A stretch of 64,000 bases of DNA from a virus: IMG/VR virus record IMGVR_UViG_3300030737_000014, positions 1 through 64,000 of that record; one strand, written 5' to 3'. Made by a program: the position numbers and the translations under genes. The notes beneath the pieces are model-generated. The model saw nothing but the letters and a program-made list of their open reading frames with translations. It made no database searches and was not told where the DNA came from. Positions 29,784-37,725 of this stretch are shown here, one piece after another; positions within the stretch are counted from its first letter, which is position 1, and each line of letters starts with the position of its first letter.

Positions 29784-29956
29784 CGTGTAATGCTCCTGGT
29801 ATCGCTCAGCTTCAGACCAGCATTGGCCCGCTCATAGTCCGGTTCGAATTCGGTGATGGTCTTCATCTTCACCGCTATCCACCACTCATGGCAGACCGCA
29901 CACTCGACGCGGTAGCCACCCTGGTGGAAGCGGAGGACTTCGTGGACGCAACTCAA
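29780..29956 (-). CDS. Hypothetical 58-aa protein (TTG start)
   Basis: LSCVHEVLRFHQGGYRVECA then VCHEWWIAVKMK: Cys and His spaced like a small zinc ribbon. The start TTG at 29956 gives a TTGA overlap with the upstream stop, with GAGG seven bases before; the longer ATG frame (from 30055) is non-coding in character. Confidence 0.55.
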   Translation of the reverse strand: MSCVHEVLRFHQGGYRVECAVCHEWWIAVKMKTITEFEPDYERANAGLKLSDTRSITR

Positions 29957-30162
29957 ACCGGCACCTCTTCGATCACCAGCCGACGAGAGCTGTGAACGTA
30001 GGTGTCTGGCAGATGCTGGCCCTGGACGAGAATAGTGCGGCTGGCTTCTTTCCATTCGTCTGTCATCTTCTTGGCGACGGGGTCCCAGGCGAGATCCTCA
30101 ACGATTACGACGATGGGCCAGTGCGAATTCTCTTGGCATTGAACGTGAACTTTGGTGGTCAT
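29953..30162 (-). CDS. Hypothetical 69-aa protein
   Basis: Start at 30162 (MTTKVHVQCQENSHWPIVVI) by ATGA overlap. DEWKEASRTILVQGQHLPDT follows. Beta-rich small protein, function unknown. Confidence 0.55.
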   Translation of the reverse strand: MTTKVHVQCQENSHWPIVVIVEDLAWDPVAKKMTDEWKEASRTILVQGQHLPDTYVHSSRRLVIEEVPV

Positions 30163-30236
30163 GATTTGGGTCCTGTGGAGATGTAGAAAATGAAGAAGAG
30201 GAACATGAGGAAGATGACGTCGTTGGAATCCATCAT
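30159..30236 (-). CDS. 25-aa membrane peptide
   Basis: MMDSNDVIFLMFLFFIFYIS plus TGPKS: a single hydrophobic helix. ATGA overlaps at both ends. Confidence 0.5.
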   Translation of the reverse strand: MMDSNDVIFLMFLFFIFYISTGPKS

Positions 30237-30490
30237 GCTGCAGCACCTTTGCCGGCCGTGTAGAGACGGACCGGAACTTGCCAACCGATCACAGACAGCA
30301 TTACGAACCCTCCGTTGTTCAGGATGTACAAGTCCTGCGCTGTCGGCTTCCATGCGCTGACGCATTCATTGTTGCCGTAAGAATCTTTGCGGTAGATGAT
30401 CGGTAACGTGCCGCACGAACCATTCTCTTCGGTCCATCCAAGCGGCGCGCCAGGATTGTGGGTCGCGCCTTTAATAGTTGCTACGTCCAT
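30233..30490 (-). CDS. Hypothetical 85-aa protein
   Basis: MDVATIKGATHNPGAPLGWT then SCGTLPIIYRKDSYGNNECV, NNGGFVMLSVIGWQVPV. Start ATG 30490 shares TGATG with the upstream stop; a GTG one codon earlier is also possible. Two Cys. Function unknown. Confidence 0.55.
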   Translation of the reverse strand: MDVATIKGATHNPGAPLGWTEENGSCGTLPIIYRKDSYGNNECVSAWKPTAQDLYILNNGGFVMLSVIGWQVPVRLYTAGKGAAA

Positions 30491-30738
30491 CACTTCACCC
30501 CATGCTTCTTGAAGCAGGCTTCCGCTTGCTTGATCATGTCTTCGGTTGCACCCTGGGAACGTGCCCAGGCCTTGATGTCGTCGGTGGTCATGCCCTGCTG
30601 ACGAGCTGTCGCAACCGCTGCACGAATGTCCGCGCAGTAGTCTGAGACTTCGGCGGCGTGAGCGAAGAGCGTAGCCATCATGAGGATGACGAAGGCGAAG
30701 AAGGCGCCGACGAGAGCGACGTGGAAGTGCTTGATCAT
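30490..30738 (-). CDS. Exported or membrane-anchored small protein
   Basis: 82 residues. N-terminal hydrophobic segment [20 protein letters not shown] ending in AHA/AE, a likely signal peptide, then a charged helical domain with two Cys (SDYCADIRAAVATARQQGMT, QAEACFKKHGVK). Start at 30738 by ATGA overlap. Could be an outer lysis or spanin-like protein; not established. Confidence 0.55.
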   Translation of the reverse strand: MIKHFHVALVGAFFAFVILMMATLFAHAAEVSDYCADIRAAVATARQQGMTTDDIKAWARSQGATEDMIKQAEACFKKHGVK

Positions 30739-30824
30739 GGCGTCAACACGGCCCCAAGGAAGATGATGATCGGGCCGATGATGATGAAGCCGATGACGAA
30801 GCCGGCGATGAGGTACTTCATCAT
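30735..30824 (-). CDS. 29-aa membrane peptide
   Basis: [20 protein letters not shown] plus IFLGAVLTP; very hydrophobic. ATGA overlaps at both ends, between the RlpA-like gene and the exported protein. Confidence 0.5.
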   Translation of the reverse strand: MMKYLIAGFVIGFIIIGPIIIFLGAVLTP

Positions 30825-31177
30825 CGGACCTCCACCGGCGCCGTGCCGCCCATTCCGATCGCGTTGGCTGCAGCGCGCGACAGATCGATGCAACGTCCAC
30901 GATGGAACGGACCGCGGTCGTTGATGCGGACGACGACGCTCTTGCCGTTGTTCAGGTTGGTGACCGTTAGGTGGGCACCGAATGGATGATGCTTGTGGGC
31001 GGCGGTCAGCGCCCTCGGGTTCATGATCTCGCCGGAGGCTGTGCGCTTGCCGCCATAGCCATCGCCGGTCCCGTACTGGGATGCCTCACATCGCTCGGTA
31101 GCGAAGACCGGCTCGGACGCGGCAGAGCACGACGCCAAGGCAATAAAGCCCAGCGCCGCAATGAGATTGCGGGACAT
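30821..31177 (-). CDS. RlpA-like lipoprotein (double-psi beta-barrel)
   Basis: 118 residues from ATG 31177 (AGGTG upstream). Lipobox LASC at the end of [17 protein letters not shown]. The RlpA core follows: [70 protein letters not shown]; the catalytic-site Asp (NDRGPF) is present. RlpA cleaves naked glycan strands. It may assist lysis or remodel septal wall. It has its own promoter and a leader terminator. Confidence 0.85.
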   Translation of the reverse strand: MSRNLIAALGFIALASCSAASEPVFATERCEASQYGTGDGYGGKRTASGEIMNPRALTAAHKHHPFGAHLTVTNLNNGKSVVVRINDRGPFHRGRCIDLSRAAANAIGMGGTAPVEVR

Positions 31178-31218
31178 TGGTTCACCTGTTTGTTTATGGA
31201 AGGGTTGGAATCTGGACA

Positions 31219-31242
31219 AAGAAAAACCCGCCAGCGGGTTCA
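31219..31242 (-). terminator. Leader terminator between the RlpA promoter and gene
   Basis: On the minus strand AACCCGC-TG-GCGGGTT followed by TTTCTTT (practically 5 pairs, loop CTGG). An upstream CCCGCC (about 31252-31257) can pair with GGCGGG instead, a possible alternative fold. It would stop transcripts from the promoter at 31276-31304 before the RlpA start, unless read through. Confidence 0.6.
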
Positions 31243-31275
31243 TCCGGTGGCGGGGCGTGGTAATCGACTGTGTCG

Positions 31276-31304
31276 TTAGTAGGGTAGTTGACCCTTCGTG
31301 TCAA
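31276..31304 (-). promoter_or_regulatory. Leftward promoter of the RlpA/lysis operon
   Basis: Minus strand TTGACA (31304-31299), 17-bp spacer, TACTAA (31281-31276): strong -35, fair -10. The TAGG repeat array abuts the -35 element. Confidence 0.75.
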
Positions 31305-31327
31305 GTAGGTAGGTAGGTAGGTAGGTA
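31305..31327. promoter_or_regulatory. TAGG repeat operator, third site
   Basis: GTAGGTAGGTAGGTAGGTAG plus GTA: five TAGG units, the longest run in the window, sharing sequence with the operators at 12.4 and 13.65 kb. It lies just upstream of the promoter on the minus strand. Confidence 0.75.
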
Positions 31328-31341
31328 TCAAATCGGTCCTA

Positions 31342-31449
31342 TTATCTCATCAGGACCGCAAAGGCATGATCGCATGCCATGAAGGTGATCGGGGCGACCG
31401 TGAGGAACACAGTCGTCCAGATCGCCAGGATACTGAGACCTTTTCTCAT
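31342..31449 (-). CDS. 35-aa membrane peptide
   Basis: Starts MRKGLSILAIWTTVFLTVAP; one hydrophobic helix with a basic head. ATGA overlap with the upstream gene fixes the start at 31449. Confidence 0.5.
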   Translation of the reverse strand: MRKGLSILAIWTTVFLTVAPITFMACDHAFAVLMR

Positions 31450-31643
31450 TTGACCACTCCCGTTAGGAGGAACGACTTGATGGCGGCAGCCGCGGCAGCC
31501 AATGCGCCGGCAACCATCACGGCCTTCACTGCTGCCCCAAGCAACCAATGTCCTCGGTCGTATTCCGACAGCATCCGCCTGATCCTACGACGCTCCAACT
31601 GATCGAGGTCTTCGTCACTGAACTCTTCAAGGTTCGTCGTCAT
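31446..31643 (-). CDS. Small membrane protein with charged head
   Basis: 65 residues. Acidic/basic N-terminus (MTTNLEEFSDEDLDQLERRR) and one C-terminal helix (LLGAAVKAVMVAGALAAAAA). Possibly part of the holin set; uncertain. Confidence 0.55.
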   Translation of the reverse strand: MTTNLEEFSDEDLDQLERRRIRRMLSEYDRGHWLLGAAVKAVMVAGALAAAAAAIKSFLLTGVVK

Positions 31644-31657
31644 ATGTATTTTCCCAT

Positions 31658-31690
31658 AAAAAAATGGCCGCGCCGGTTAAGGCGCGACCA
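31658..31690 (-). terminator. Late terminator
   Basis: Minus strand TGGTCGCGCC-ttaacc-GGCGCGGCCA (10 pairs, one G-U) then a run of seven T. Follows the Ala-rich gene at 31708. Confidence 0.85.
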
Positions 31691-31707
31691 GTTTGAAGTG
31701 ACGTTTC

Positions 31708-32121
31708 TTATGCGGCAGCAGCAACCGGAGCGGCGGTCGGAGCCGAAGCAGCCGCAGCCGCGGCACTGGCCGCAGCAGACTGAGCAGTCTTGACGGCGAC
31801 GTAGCCCGACACGACCGAAGCCGCGGTGGACTTGCCGGCGTTCGAAGCGGCAGCGAAGGCGTTCAGCGCAGTCACCGCCGTGTTCGCAGCCGTGATGGCG
31901 ATAGCCACGTCCGGATTGGACGCAACGCCGACGGCCTCGACGATGCCCAGGACCGCCTGGAGATCGGCAACGATCGTGGGAGTCTCAGAGGCGACCCACT
32001 TGGCGACGGCATTGATGTCGGCCTCCAGGACGGCGATGCCGGCCTTGAACTTGACGACGATCGCCTGGACATCGGCTTCAGTGGTCGTCCAAACGTTTTC
32101 GAGAGTGGTCAGCAAAGTCAT
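31708..32121 (-). CDS. Ala-rich helical protein in the lysis block
   Basis: 137 residues: TTTEADVQAIVVKFKAGIAV, VEAVGVASNPDVAIAITAAN, and an Ala/Ser/Pro-rich tail (AAASAPTAAPVAAAA). Mostly helix and hydrophobic in the last half but no sharp membrane span. No family recognised. Confidence 0.55.
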   Translation of the reverse strand: MTLLTTLENVWTTTEADVQAIVVKFKAGIAVLEADINAVAKWVASETPTIVADLQAVLGIVEAVGVASNPDVAIAITAANTAVTALNAFAAASNAGKSTAASVVSGYVAVKTAQSAAASAAAAAASAPTAAPVAAAA

Positions 32122-32135
32122 GGTTCTTCTTTCTT

Positions 32136-32387
32136 TCAGAGTGAAGCTAGGAGTTCGGTGATGTTCTTGAGTTGGGCCGGATCTTCGACCAGCGTGTTCG
32201 CCACGTTTAGAACACGAGTCGCCGACTGGATGACCGTCTTCAGGTCGATCGTGTGATAATCCAGCTTGCCGGTCTTGGAGGATGCATACAGGTGATAGAG
32301 CGTCTCCACGTCGCTCAGAAGCTGGGCCGGATTCTCCGAGTGAACGGCAGCTCCGGCCAGGCTAAAGCCTGCCAGGATGTCGATCAT
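32136..32387 (-). CDS. Hypothetical 83-aa helical protein
   Basis: Starts MIDILAGFSLAGAAVHSENP, then TLYHLYASSKTGKLDYHTID. Overlaps the holin candidate by ATGA. Helical; function unknown. Confidence 0.55.
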   Translation of the reverse strand: MIDILAGFSLAGAAVHSENPAQLLSDVETLYHLYASSKTGKLDYHTIDLKTVIQSATRVLNVANTLVEDPAQLKNITELLASL

Positions 32388-32575
32388 GAAGTTTTCTTCA
32401 CACCGGCAAGCAGACCGGCCACCAGCGTGCCGACATTGCCGATGACCACGAGGACGGCCTGGGAGGTCGTCGGGTCATCGAAGAAATGGGCCAGCGCCGG
32501 CTTACCGAACACGCCAGACAGAACAGCCGCGATCGAGAGAACGGCAGTCACCGTTCCGGGGGTAACGTATTTCAT
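32384..32575 (-). CDS. Holin candidate
   Basis: 63 residues with two hydrophobic segments (TAVLSIAAVLSGVFG and AVLVVIGNVGTLVAGLLAG), short charged ends (KKTS) and a small loop. Size, topology and location next to the endolysin and RlpA-like genes suit a class II holin. No sequence family matched by eye. Confidence 0.5.
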   Translation of the reverse strand: MKYVTPGTVTAVLSIAAVLSGVFGKPALAHFFDDPTTSQAVLVVIGNVGTLVAGLLAGVKKTS

Positions 32576-32593
32576 TGTAGATCTCCTGTGGGG

Positions 32594-33124
32594 TTATCGA
32601 AAATTGATTTTGGATTCGGTGTTGAAGACACGATCCCACAGCGAAGTCGTCACGCCGAAGTTGACGTCGCGCCTGTGATGCAACATGTGTCGAAGCTTGA
32701 GCGGGTAGAGGAAATGCCCAGGCTCGATCTTTGCGTAGTGGAATGCCGTGTGAGCGATGGAGTAGATGACGTAGCCGACCGAGAACCCGACCGACATGGC
32801 GCCGGATGCGAACCCGAACAGCAGCCAGAAGAATCCGTAGATCGACAACACCACCAATGGATGCAGAGCGATGTGGTCGTTCTGCTTGTCGTGATGCAGT
32901 GCGTGGGCCTCCCTGAACAAAGGAACGTTGTGCGCGATCACCCGATGCGAGAAGTATTCGTAAAAGGTCCAGAGCAGAATTCCGATCGCGAAGAACGCCG
33001 GCCACAGGATGGTGGCGTGCATCAACGAGATGACCAGCAGTGCTAGCGTGATCGGCGGAGTGATGAAGAAGTCGGCGTAATACTCTCGTGGTGTACGCCG
33101 GAAGAGATCGAGCCAAGCTTCCAT
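32594..33124 (-). CDS. Fatty acid hydroxylase/sterol desaturase superfamily membrane enzyme
   Basis: 176 residues, four hydrophobic stretches. Histidine clusters of the di-iron family: HRVIAH (60-65, HX4H), HALHHD (74-78, HX2HH), HTAFH (125-129) and HMLHH (146-150, HX2HH) then NFG (155-157). They face the cytoplasm in a usual hydroxylase. Possible substrates are host membrane lipids such as fatty acids, hopanoids or ornithine lipids. It overlaps the endolysin by 1 nt and lies in the lysis block. A metabolic gene on a phage; function by family only. Confidence 0.78.
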   Translation of the reverse strand: MEAWLDLFRRTPREYYADFFITPPITLALLVISLMHATILWPAFFAIGILLWTFYEYFSHRVIAHNVPLFREAHALHHDKQNDHIALHPLVVLSIYGFFWLLFGFASGAMSVGFSVGYVIYSIAHTAFHYAKIEPGHFLYPLKLRHMLHHRRDVNFGVTTSLWDRVFNTESKINFR

Positions 33125-33630
33125 CAGTGCAGCCTCGCCGCTTGCACATGCATCGCGTCGATCGACCCAGACGACCAGTCGCCGCCCCAGATCCAGCCCT
33201 CTGCTTTGAACTTGGTCACCAACATGGATGCGTCGGTGAACAGATGCTTCATCGCATGCTGCTCATTCTCTTCAGCGTCCCAGTCAATCGCGGCGCCGAA
33301 GCCGTGCATCGATCGGTTCGACATCCCTCGCATTGAGCGCTGGTTGTAGGAGCCAGAGTAGTGGTCGTAATGCAGCGCGGTGATCTCGGCCTGACTCTTG
33401 CCGACCGCATCCCAGACCTGTCCCAGGACAGCGGACAGGCTGTCGGCGCACTTCTTGTGGATCCGGATCGCGGCCACGGGCTGCTTGAGCTTGCCGTCGA
33501 TAAAGAACAGTGGCCAGGGACACGGCACATTGACCAGGTTCGCTTTCTCCCAGGCTGCCCATTGCGCCGGGCTATCCCCAGGGTTGCCATAGAATGCATT
33601 GCAGTCCCTCTGGAGTGGCCAGATAGGCAT
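33124..33630 (-). CDS. Endolysin, peptidase M15 (D-Ala-D-Ala carboxypeptidase/L-Ala-D-Glu endopeptidase-like)
   Basis: 168 residues from ATG 33630 (AAAAGGAAACATC before it). Zinc-site motifs: SMHGFGAAIDWD (His109, Asp116) and WGGDWSSGSIDAMHVQ (His161; Asp158 as probable base). No signal peptide. Cuts peptidoglycan cross-links or stem peptides at lysis. The longer frame upstream covers a 19-bp repeat array and is untranslated. Confidence 0.87.
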   Translation of the reverse strand: MPIWPLQRDCNAFYGNPGDSPAQWAAWEKANLVNVPCPWPLFFIDGKLKQPVAAIRIHKKCADSLSAVLGQVWDAVGKSQAEITALHYDHYSGSYNQRSMRGMSNRSMHGFGAAIDWDAEENEQHAMKHLFTDASMLVTKFKAEGWIWGGDWSSGSIDAMHVQAARLH

Positions 33631-33647
33631 GATGTTTCCTTTTGATG

Positions 33648-33701
33648 TAAGAGCACTGATAACTTGTAAGAACACTGATAAGTTGTAAGTGCTCTGATAT
33701 G
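33648..33701. repeat. Three 19-bp direct repeats before the endolysin start
   Basis: TAAGAGCACTGATAACTTG (33648), TAAGAACACTGATAAGTTG (33667), TAAGTGCTCTGATATG (33686): two full copies and one partial. The outer copies also carry AGAGCACT and AGTGCTCT as inverted halves. They end about 20 bases ahead of the ATG on the minus strand. A regulatory or protein-binding array is likely. Confidence 0.65.
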
Positions 33702-33807
33702 TTTCGGATAAGTCGACGGGCCGCATCGCCAGGGTCATCCGACCGAAGCCAGCGCCCTACAGGGAGACCTCGTAGGAGGATCTCCCCGGCGAGCGGCACC
33801 GTCATTC

Positions 33808-34086
33808 CTATGAGAAGAGCCCCAGTCTGTCGCGCAACCGGCCGAACAAGGTCGGAGGCTTGACAGGCTTGACAGGATCTGGCGCCGGCTTGATAGGGCC
33901 GAACTCGCCAGAGATGGCGCGGCAGTAAAGCTCGCGGCTATGATCTTCCGCGTCGCTTATCGATGCTGTGAACGGGATGGGACCGAGATGCTGAAGCTCC
34001 TTGAACACGACCGTCATGTTCACGCAGGAGTAATCCTTGTGCAGGGGGTAGTAGAGATCCTGCACAAGGAGGACTGTTCGCTTCAT
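33808..34086 (-). CDS. Hypothetical 92-aa protein after the fibre gene
   Basis: Starts MKRTVLLVQDLYYPLHKDYS; Cys/Asn head and a Pro/Lys tail (KPAPDPVKPVKPPTLFGR). TAATG overlap with the fibre gene. By position it could be a fibre chaperone, but it lacks a known signature. Confidence 0.5.
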   Translation of the reverse strand: MKRTVLLVQDLYYPLHKDYSCVNMTVVFKELQHLGPIPFTASISDAEDHSRELYCRAISGEFGPIKPAPDPVKPVKPPTLFGRLRDRLGLFS

Positions 34087-35729
34087 TAGGCGATCCGCTG
34101 CATGAGAAGAACGTTGCCGGCTCCGGGGTTTACCGCCGCGAATGCCGTGGAATTGATCGCCGCTCCCGACGCAACGACGTTCGACATGATCTGCCAGGTG
34201 CCGGGCCATACGTTGGCACCGCTGATGCTCAAGGCGTTACTGGCCGGGCCGTGGTATCCGGAAGTTCCTCCGCCAGTGACCAAGAATATCGAGGGAGGAA
34301 AGGAGTCGGCGACTGCGATCGCGTAGGAGCCGATTGCTCCTGGCGTGTTGGAAGGAGAACCTGCCGGACCTTGAATACCCTGCGGTCCCGGTACACCTTG
34401 CACGCCCTGTGGGCCTTGCGGTCCAGTGGCACCGCCCCCGCCGCCCCCGCCGCCGAGGCTCGCGATGATCTGATATTCCGTGCCGTCATAGACCAGAAGC
34501 AGGATCTCGCCGGCCACGAAACCGTTCGTCGAACTCAGAGCGCTAAGGTTTCCGAGCGTGACGTTCTTAGCACCGAGACCATTGACGTTGATCGTGGTAG
34601 CGGCGCTGATGTTATTCGCCAGCTTCACCGAGATGAAGAGACCGGCTACTTGCTGACCACTGGTGATCGCTGGCGAGTAGACTGCCGTGATCGCATTGGC
34701 GACGCCCGAGGTATCCGCAATGTACGGAATGCTCAACGTAGAGAAGTTGTTCGTCGTCGAGCCGGCGCTGATGCCGACGTAGTTCACCATCTGGAAGTTG
34801 GCGCCGTCGTAGACGACCTCGAGCACCTGGCCGGAGACGATGTCGCCAGAGTTCAGCGCAGCTCCGCCAGCTCGCTTCAGACCAACGGTGCCGAGACCAT
34901 TGACGTTGATGGTTGACCCAGAGCTGCCCGAGTTGGCATTGACCGCCTTGAACTTGACCGCCATGCCGGCCTGATAGGCCACGAGCGGCTGAATGAACGG
35001 AGGAACCGTGACGACGTAGGCATTGGCAGCACCCGTGTCGGTGCCCCAAACCCAGTCACCCTTTTGCACATGGCTCGGCACCGACGGCAGCGTCGGGAAG
35101 AACGGCGCCGTGGAGACCTGAACGATTCCACCTGACGTGATCTGGGTCTGACCGTTTACGACGGTGATCGTGTAGAGCGGCGTGAACCCAGGGTCCGCCG
35201 ACGGCGTGATCTGCGTTCCGGACGACGCGGGCGTGCCGGCCTTGAGTGCGATGACGCACTGGCAAGATCGAACAGTGAAGTTTGAAGTGCCAGCATTTGC
35301 CGGGCCAGAGAACGGTGCGGAAGGATTGGCCGAGTTGTAATAACTCAGGACCAATGACCCCGTGTCGATATCGTCAAGGATCGCCTCGACCAGGTAGACC
35401 TGGCTGAATCCTGACGTCGTCGGCGGCGTGATCGTCAACGACACCGGGCTCTGCAACAGGCCCTGCTTCATGATGTTGTTGGCGTCGGTTCCGAGATCTC
35501 CGTACGCAACCTGATCTGTCGGATCCATCTCGAAGATGGACCCGACGTTCACGATCACCTGAAGCGATGCCGTGGGCGACGTTGGGATGCAACCGAGTCC
35601 GGCGACGAGCGTGCCGCTACCGAGTACGGCAAGGTTATGATATGCCTCCCCGACCATGTTGAACTTGTTGGTCGACAGGACGTCTGTGTCTTGCGGTAGC
35701 GCGCCGGGATAGACGATAACTCGATCCAT
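34086..35729 (-). CDS. Tail fibre with collagen-like stretch and duplicated beta domain
   Basis: 547 residues. N-terminal beta region; then two related ~85-residue blocks, each with TINVNGLG and EVVYDGANFQM / LLVYDGTEYQII; then a Gly-rich and collagen-like GXY run (GPQGPQGVQGVPGPQGIQG, about 440-465); the C-terminal ~85 residues may bind receptor. Preceded by a terminator and followed by the 92-aa gene. Role: host adhesion. Confidence 0.8.
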   Translation of the reverse strand: MDRVIVYPGALPQDTDVLSTNKFNMVGEAYHNLAVLGSGTLVAGLGCIPTSPTASLQVIVNVGSIFEMDPTDQVAYGDLGTDANNIMKQGLLQSPVSLTITPPTTSGFSQVYLVEAILDDIDTGSLVLSYYNSANPSAPFSGPANAGTSNFTVRSCQCVIALKAGTPASSGTQITPSADPGFTPLYTITVVNGQTQITSGGIVQVSTAPFFPTLPSVPSHVQKGDWVWGTDTGAANAYVVTVPPFIQPLVAYQAGMAVKFKAVNANSGSSGSTINVNGLGTVGLKRAGGAALNSGDIVSGQVLEVVYDGANFQMVNYVGISAGSTTNNFSTLSIPYIADTSGVANAITAVYSPAITSGQQVAGLFISVKLANNISAATTINVNGLGAKNVTLGNLSALSSTNGFVAGEILLLVYDGTEYQIIASLGGGGGGGGATGPQGPQGVQGVPGPQGIQGPAGSPSNTPGAIGSYAIAVADSFPPSIFLVTGGGTSGYHGPASNALSISGANVWPGTWQIMSNVVASGAAINSTAFAAVNPGAGNVLLMQRIA

Positions 35730-35750
35730 CGTTGAACCTTTTTTTTGGCA

Positions 35751-35785
35751 AAGAAAAACCCCGCATCGACGAGCGTCGGCGGGGT
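35751..35785 (-). terminator. Late terminator between the baseplate and fibre genes
   Basis: Minus strand ACCCCGCCGACG-ct-CGTCGATGCGGGGT (one bulge), then TTTTCTTT. A further T-rich run (35739-35746) lies behind it. Confidence 0.8.
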
Positions 35786-35810
35786 GAAGAAGACTGGGAG
35801 TGTTGAGTTC

Positions 35811-36500
35811 TTAGTTGATTGCGACCCAAGCAGTTACGCCGGTCGGCTTCGTCTTATTGATCATGTCGTAGATCACTGGATCGGTGACGCCCGTCAGCGT
35901 GGTGTAGGATCCCGCATATTCGATCGTGCCGACGCCGTATCCGGCAGCGTCACCGTCATAGCCATCAACGTTAGGAACACCGCTACTCGTTCGACGGGTG
36001 ACTTGTATGAAGACCTGACCCGGTAGCCCCATGTTGCCATAGCCGCCACGTCCGACGCCGTATCCCATCGAACCGTAGTTCGGGCTGTTGGCGACCTGGG
36101 CCGGCCCGCTATACGCCCCGGTGTCGTAGGTGTTCCATGGTTCGAATACCGCTGGCGCCGTACCCGTCAGCGTGGTGACGGCATTGATCATGCCTGCGCG
36201 CGTCACACGCTCTTGAAGAATGGTCGCACGGATAACAGCCCTGAATGCAGAGTCGGGTGCAGCGCCACGCTTGATGAAGTTGCCGAGATAGTCGTACGCA
36301 AAGATGTCTAGCCAGATGCCGTAGGCGGTGGATAGACGACCCTGCGCTCGAGTGTAACCGATGAGGTTGTAGATCCATGATCCACCATCAGAGATACCGC
36401 CCATGATGGCGTCTCTGAATGTCGCGGCGAACATGAACCATCCGCGTGGGATTAGTTTGCGGACGCGAGATAGGATATCCCCAGAGCTTCCGGTCGTCAT
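35811..36500 (-). CDS. Baseplate/tail-end protein (gpI-like position)
   Basis: 229 residues. DILSRVRKLIPRGWFMFAAT, WLDIFAYDYLGNFIKRGAAP and a Gly/Tyr-rich middle (YGSMGYGVGRGGYGNMGLPG). Directly downstream of the baseplate J gene, ATGA-coupled, where P2 and Mu-like phages encode the gpI/gp48-type connector to the fibre. Family assignment is by position. Confidence 0.6.
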   Translation of the reverse strand: MTTGSSGDILSRVRKLIPRGWFMFAATFRDAIMGGISDGGSWIYNLIGYTRAQGRLSTAYGIWLDIFAYDYLGNFIKRGAAPDSAFRAVIRATILQERVTRAGMINAVTTLTGTAPAVFEPWNTYDTGAYSGPAQVANSPNYGSMGYGVGRGGYGNMGLPGQVFIQVTRRTSSGVPNVDGYDGDAAGYGVGTIEYAGSYTTLTGVTDPVIYDMINKTKPTGVTAWVAIN

Positions 36501-37711
36501 GAGATGGTCATCACTCCGGCCTTGATGGTGAATGCCTTGATCTGTGCGTTACCGTCCGTCGTCAATCTGAAGGCGTTGATCGACGCTGGATCGCCAGTTG
36601 CTCCGTTGAGGAAGACGGCAGCGACATCTGTCACACCTGGGATCGCATAGGCCCATGGTAAGAGCTGAGACCACGGCAGTGACACGCCGAGGCCAAGGCT
36701 GTTGATATTGGTGGCTACGGCAGCGGCGACCTGGGCGACGACGGTTGGATGATCATACCCTGTTGCCGTGGTGATCTGCATCGATACGTTTGCGGTAATG
36801 ATGGACGGAAGGAACACACCGCACATGATGCTAAGTGGGCGCACTGCCTGCGCGGCATTCGTAACCGTCAGCATGAAATCTGGCGACGGGTTGCCGGATC
36901 CATCGTCTGCGACAACGAAGAAATATCCGGGATGATACGAGCCGTCGTAGTTATATCCCTCGGTCAGCGTCCACTGGACGTTGACTTCGACACCGGTGAT
37001 CGAGGAATTCAAACCATAGTAATCTCCACGGGAGAGCCCGAGGATATAGGATGCGAAGCGTGACTTGAGAGCGGAGTCCTGCTCGAAGTTCGTACCATTC
37101 GTGAACGCGGCCACGTTGCTGACTGTATCAATACCAGTGATGGGCGAAGTCATCGTGGCAATGGCGCCAGAAGCAACGTTGCCGGCAGCTCCGGCGACGG
37201 CGGCCTGGACCGGCACGACAATGGACGCCACCGACGAAGGTAGCGTGTAGCCGGGTCCAACAGCCGTTACCGAGTAGGTCGCGAATGTGGTGTTCGCGAT
37301 CACAGCAAAATTTTGCGCGCCGTCACCGGTCTGGATCGTGGCGCCGACGGGGATGAAGCAAGAGGTCGGGCCGGCAGTGAATCGGGAGAAGGTCACCTGG
37401 CCGGTTGCGAACTCTGCTCCGAGTCTCGGACTTCCACCTGGTAAAACGGCCGTCTGACTGCCGGGGATGATCGGCATGAAATCAGCGGTGAAGGTATCGA
37501 CGTCGGTGCCGCTCGAGGTAGACAGGCGCGTAGCCTTCAAGACCTGCAACAGCATTGCCTGGAACCACAGGAAGAGTCCCGCGAACCCTTCCACGATTGC
37601 GCGCAGCGTCGAGCCTTGGGAGAAATTGATGAGCTTGCTGGCTCGTCCTTGAATGCCCGATATCGTGTTAGAGACGATCGTGTCGAAGCTTTGGGTAGGT
37701 AGCGTGGCCAT
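36497..37711 (-). CDS. Baseplate J-like protein
   Basis: 404 residues. Fits the Baseplate_J pattern: N-terminal helical part with QGSTLRAIVEGFAGLFLWFQ and TDVDTFTADFMPIIPGS, then beta domain (GQVTFSR, IPVGATIQTGDG, YTLPSSVASIVVPVQAAVAG), and FASYILGLSRGDYYGLNSSI. Forms the wedge of contractile-tail baseplates. Confidence 0.87.
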   Translation of the reverse strand: MATLPTQSFDTIVSNTISGIQGRASKLINFSQGSTLRAIVEGFAGLFLWFQAMLLQVLKATRLSTSSGTDVDTFTADFMPIIPGSQTAVLPGGSPRLGAEFATGQVTFSRFTAGPTSCFIPVGATIQTGDGAQNFAVIANTTFATYSVTAVGPGYTLPSSVASIVVPVQAAVAGAAGNVASGAIATMTSPITGIDTVSNVAAFTNGTNFEQDSALKSRFASYILGLSRGDYYGLNSSITGVEVNVQWTLTEGYNYDGSYHPGYFFVVADDGSGNPSPDFMLTVTNAAQAVRPLSIMCGVFLPSIITANVSMQITTATGYDHPTVVAQVAAAVATNINSLGLGVSLPWSQLLPWAYAIPGVTDVAAVFLNGATGDPASINAFRLTTDGNAQIKAFTIKAGVMTIS

Positions 37712-37725
37712 TTATTCCCCGCCCT

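Noticed and set aside
33648-33701. CRISPR or origin iterons
   Set aside because: Only two and a half copies without spacers; no replication initiator gene is adjacent.
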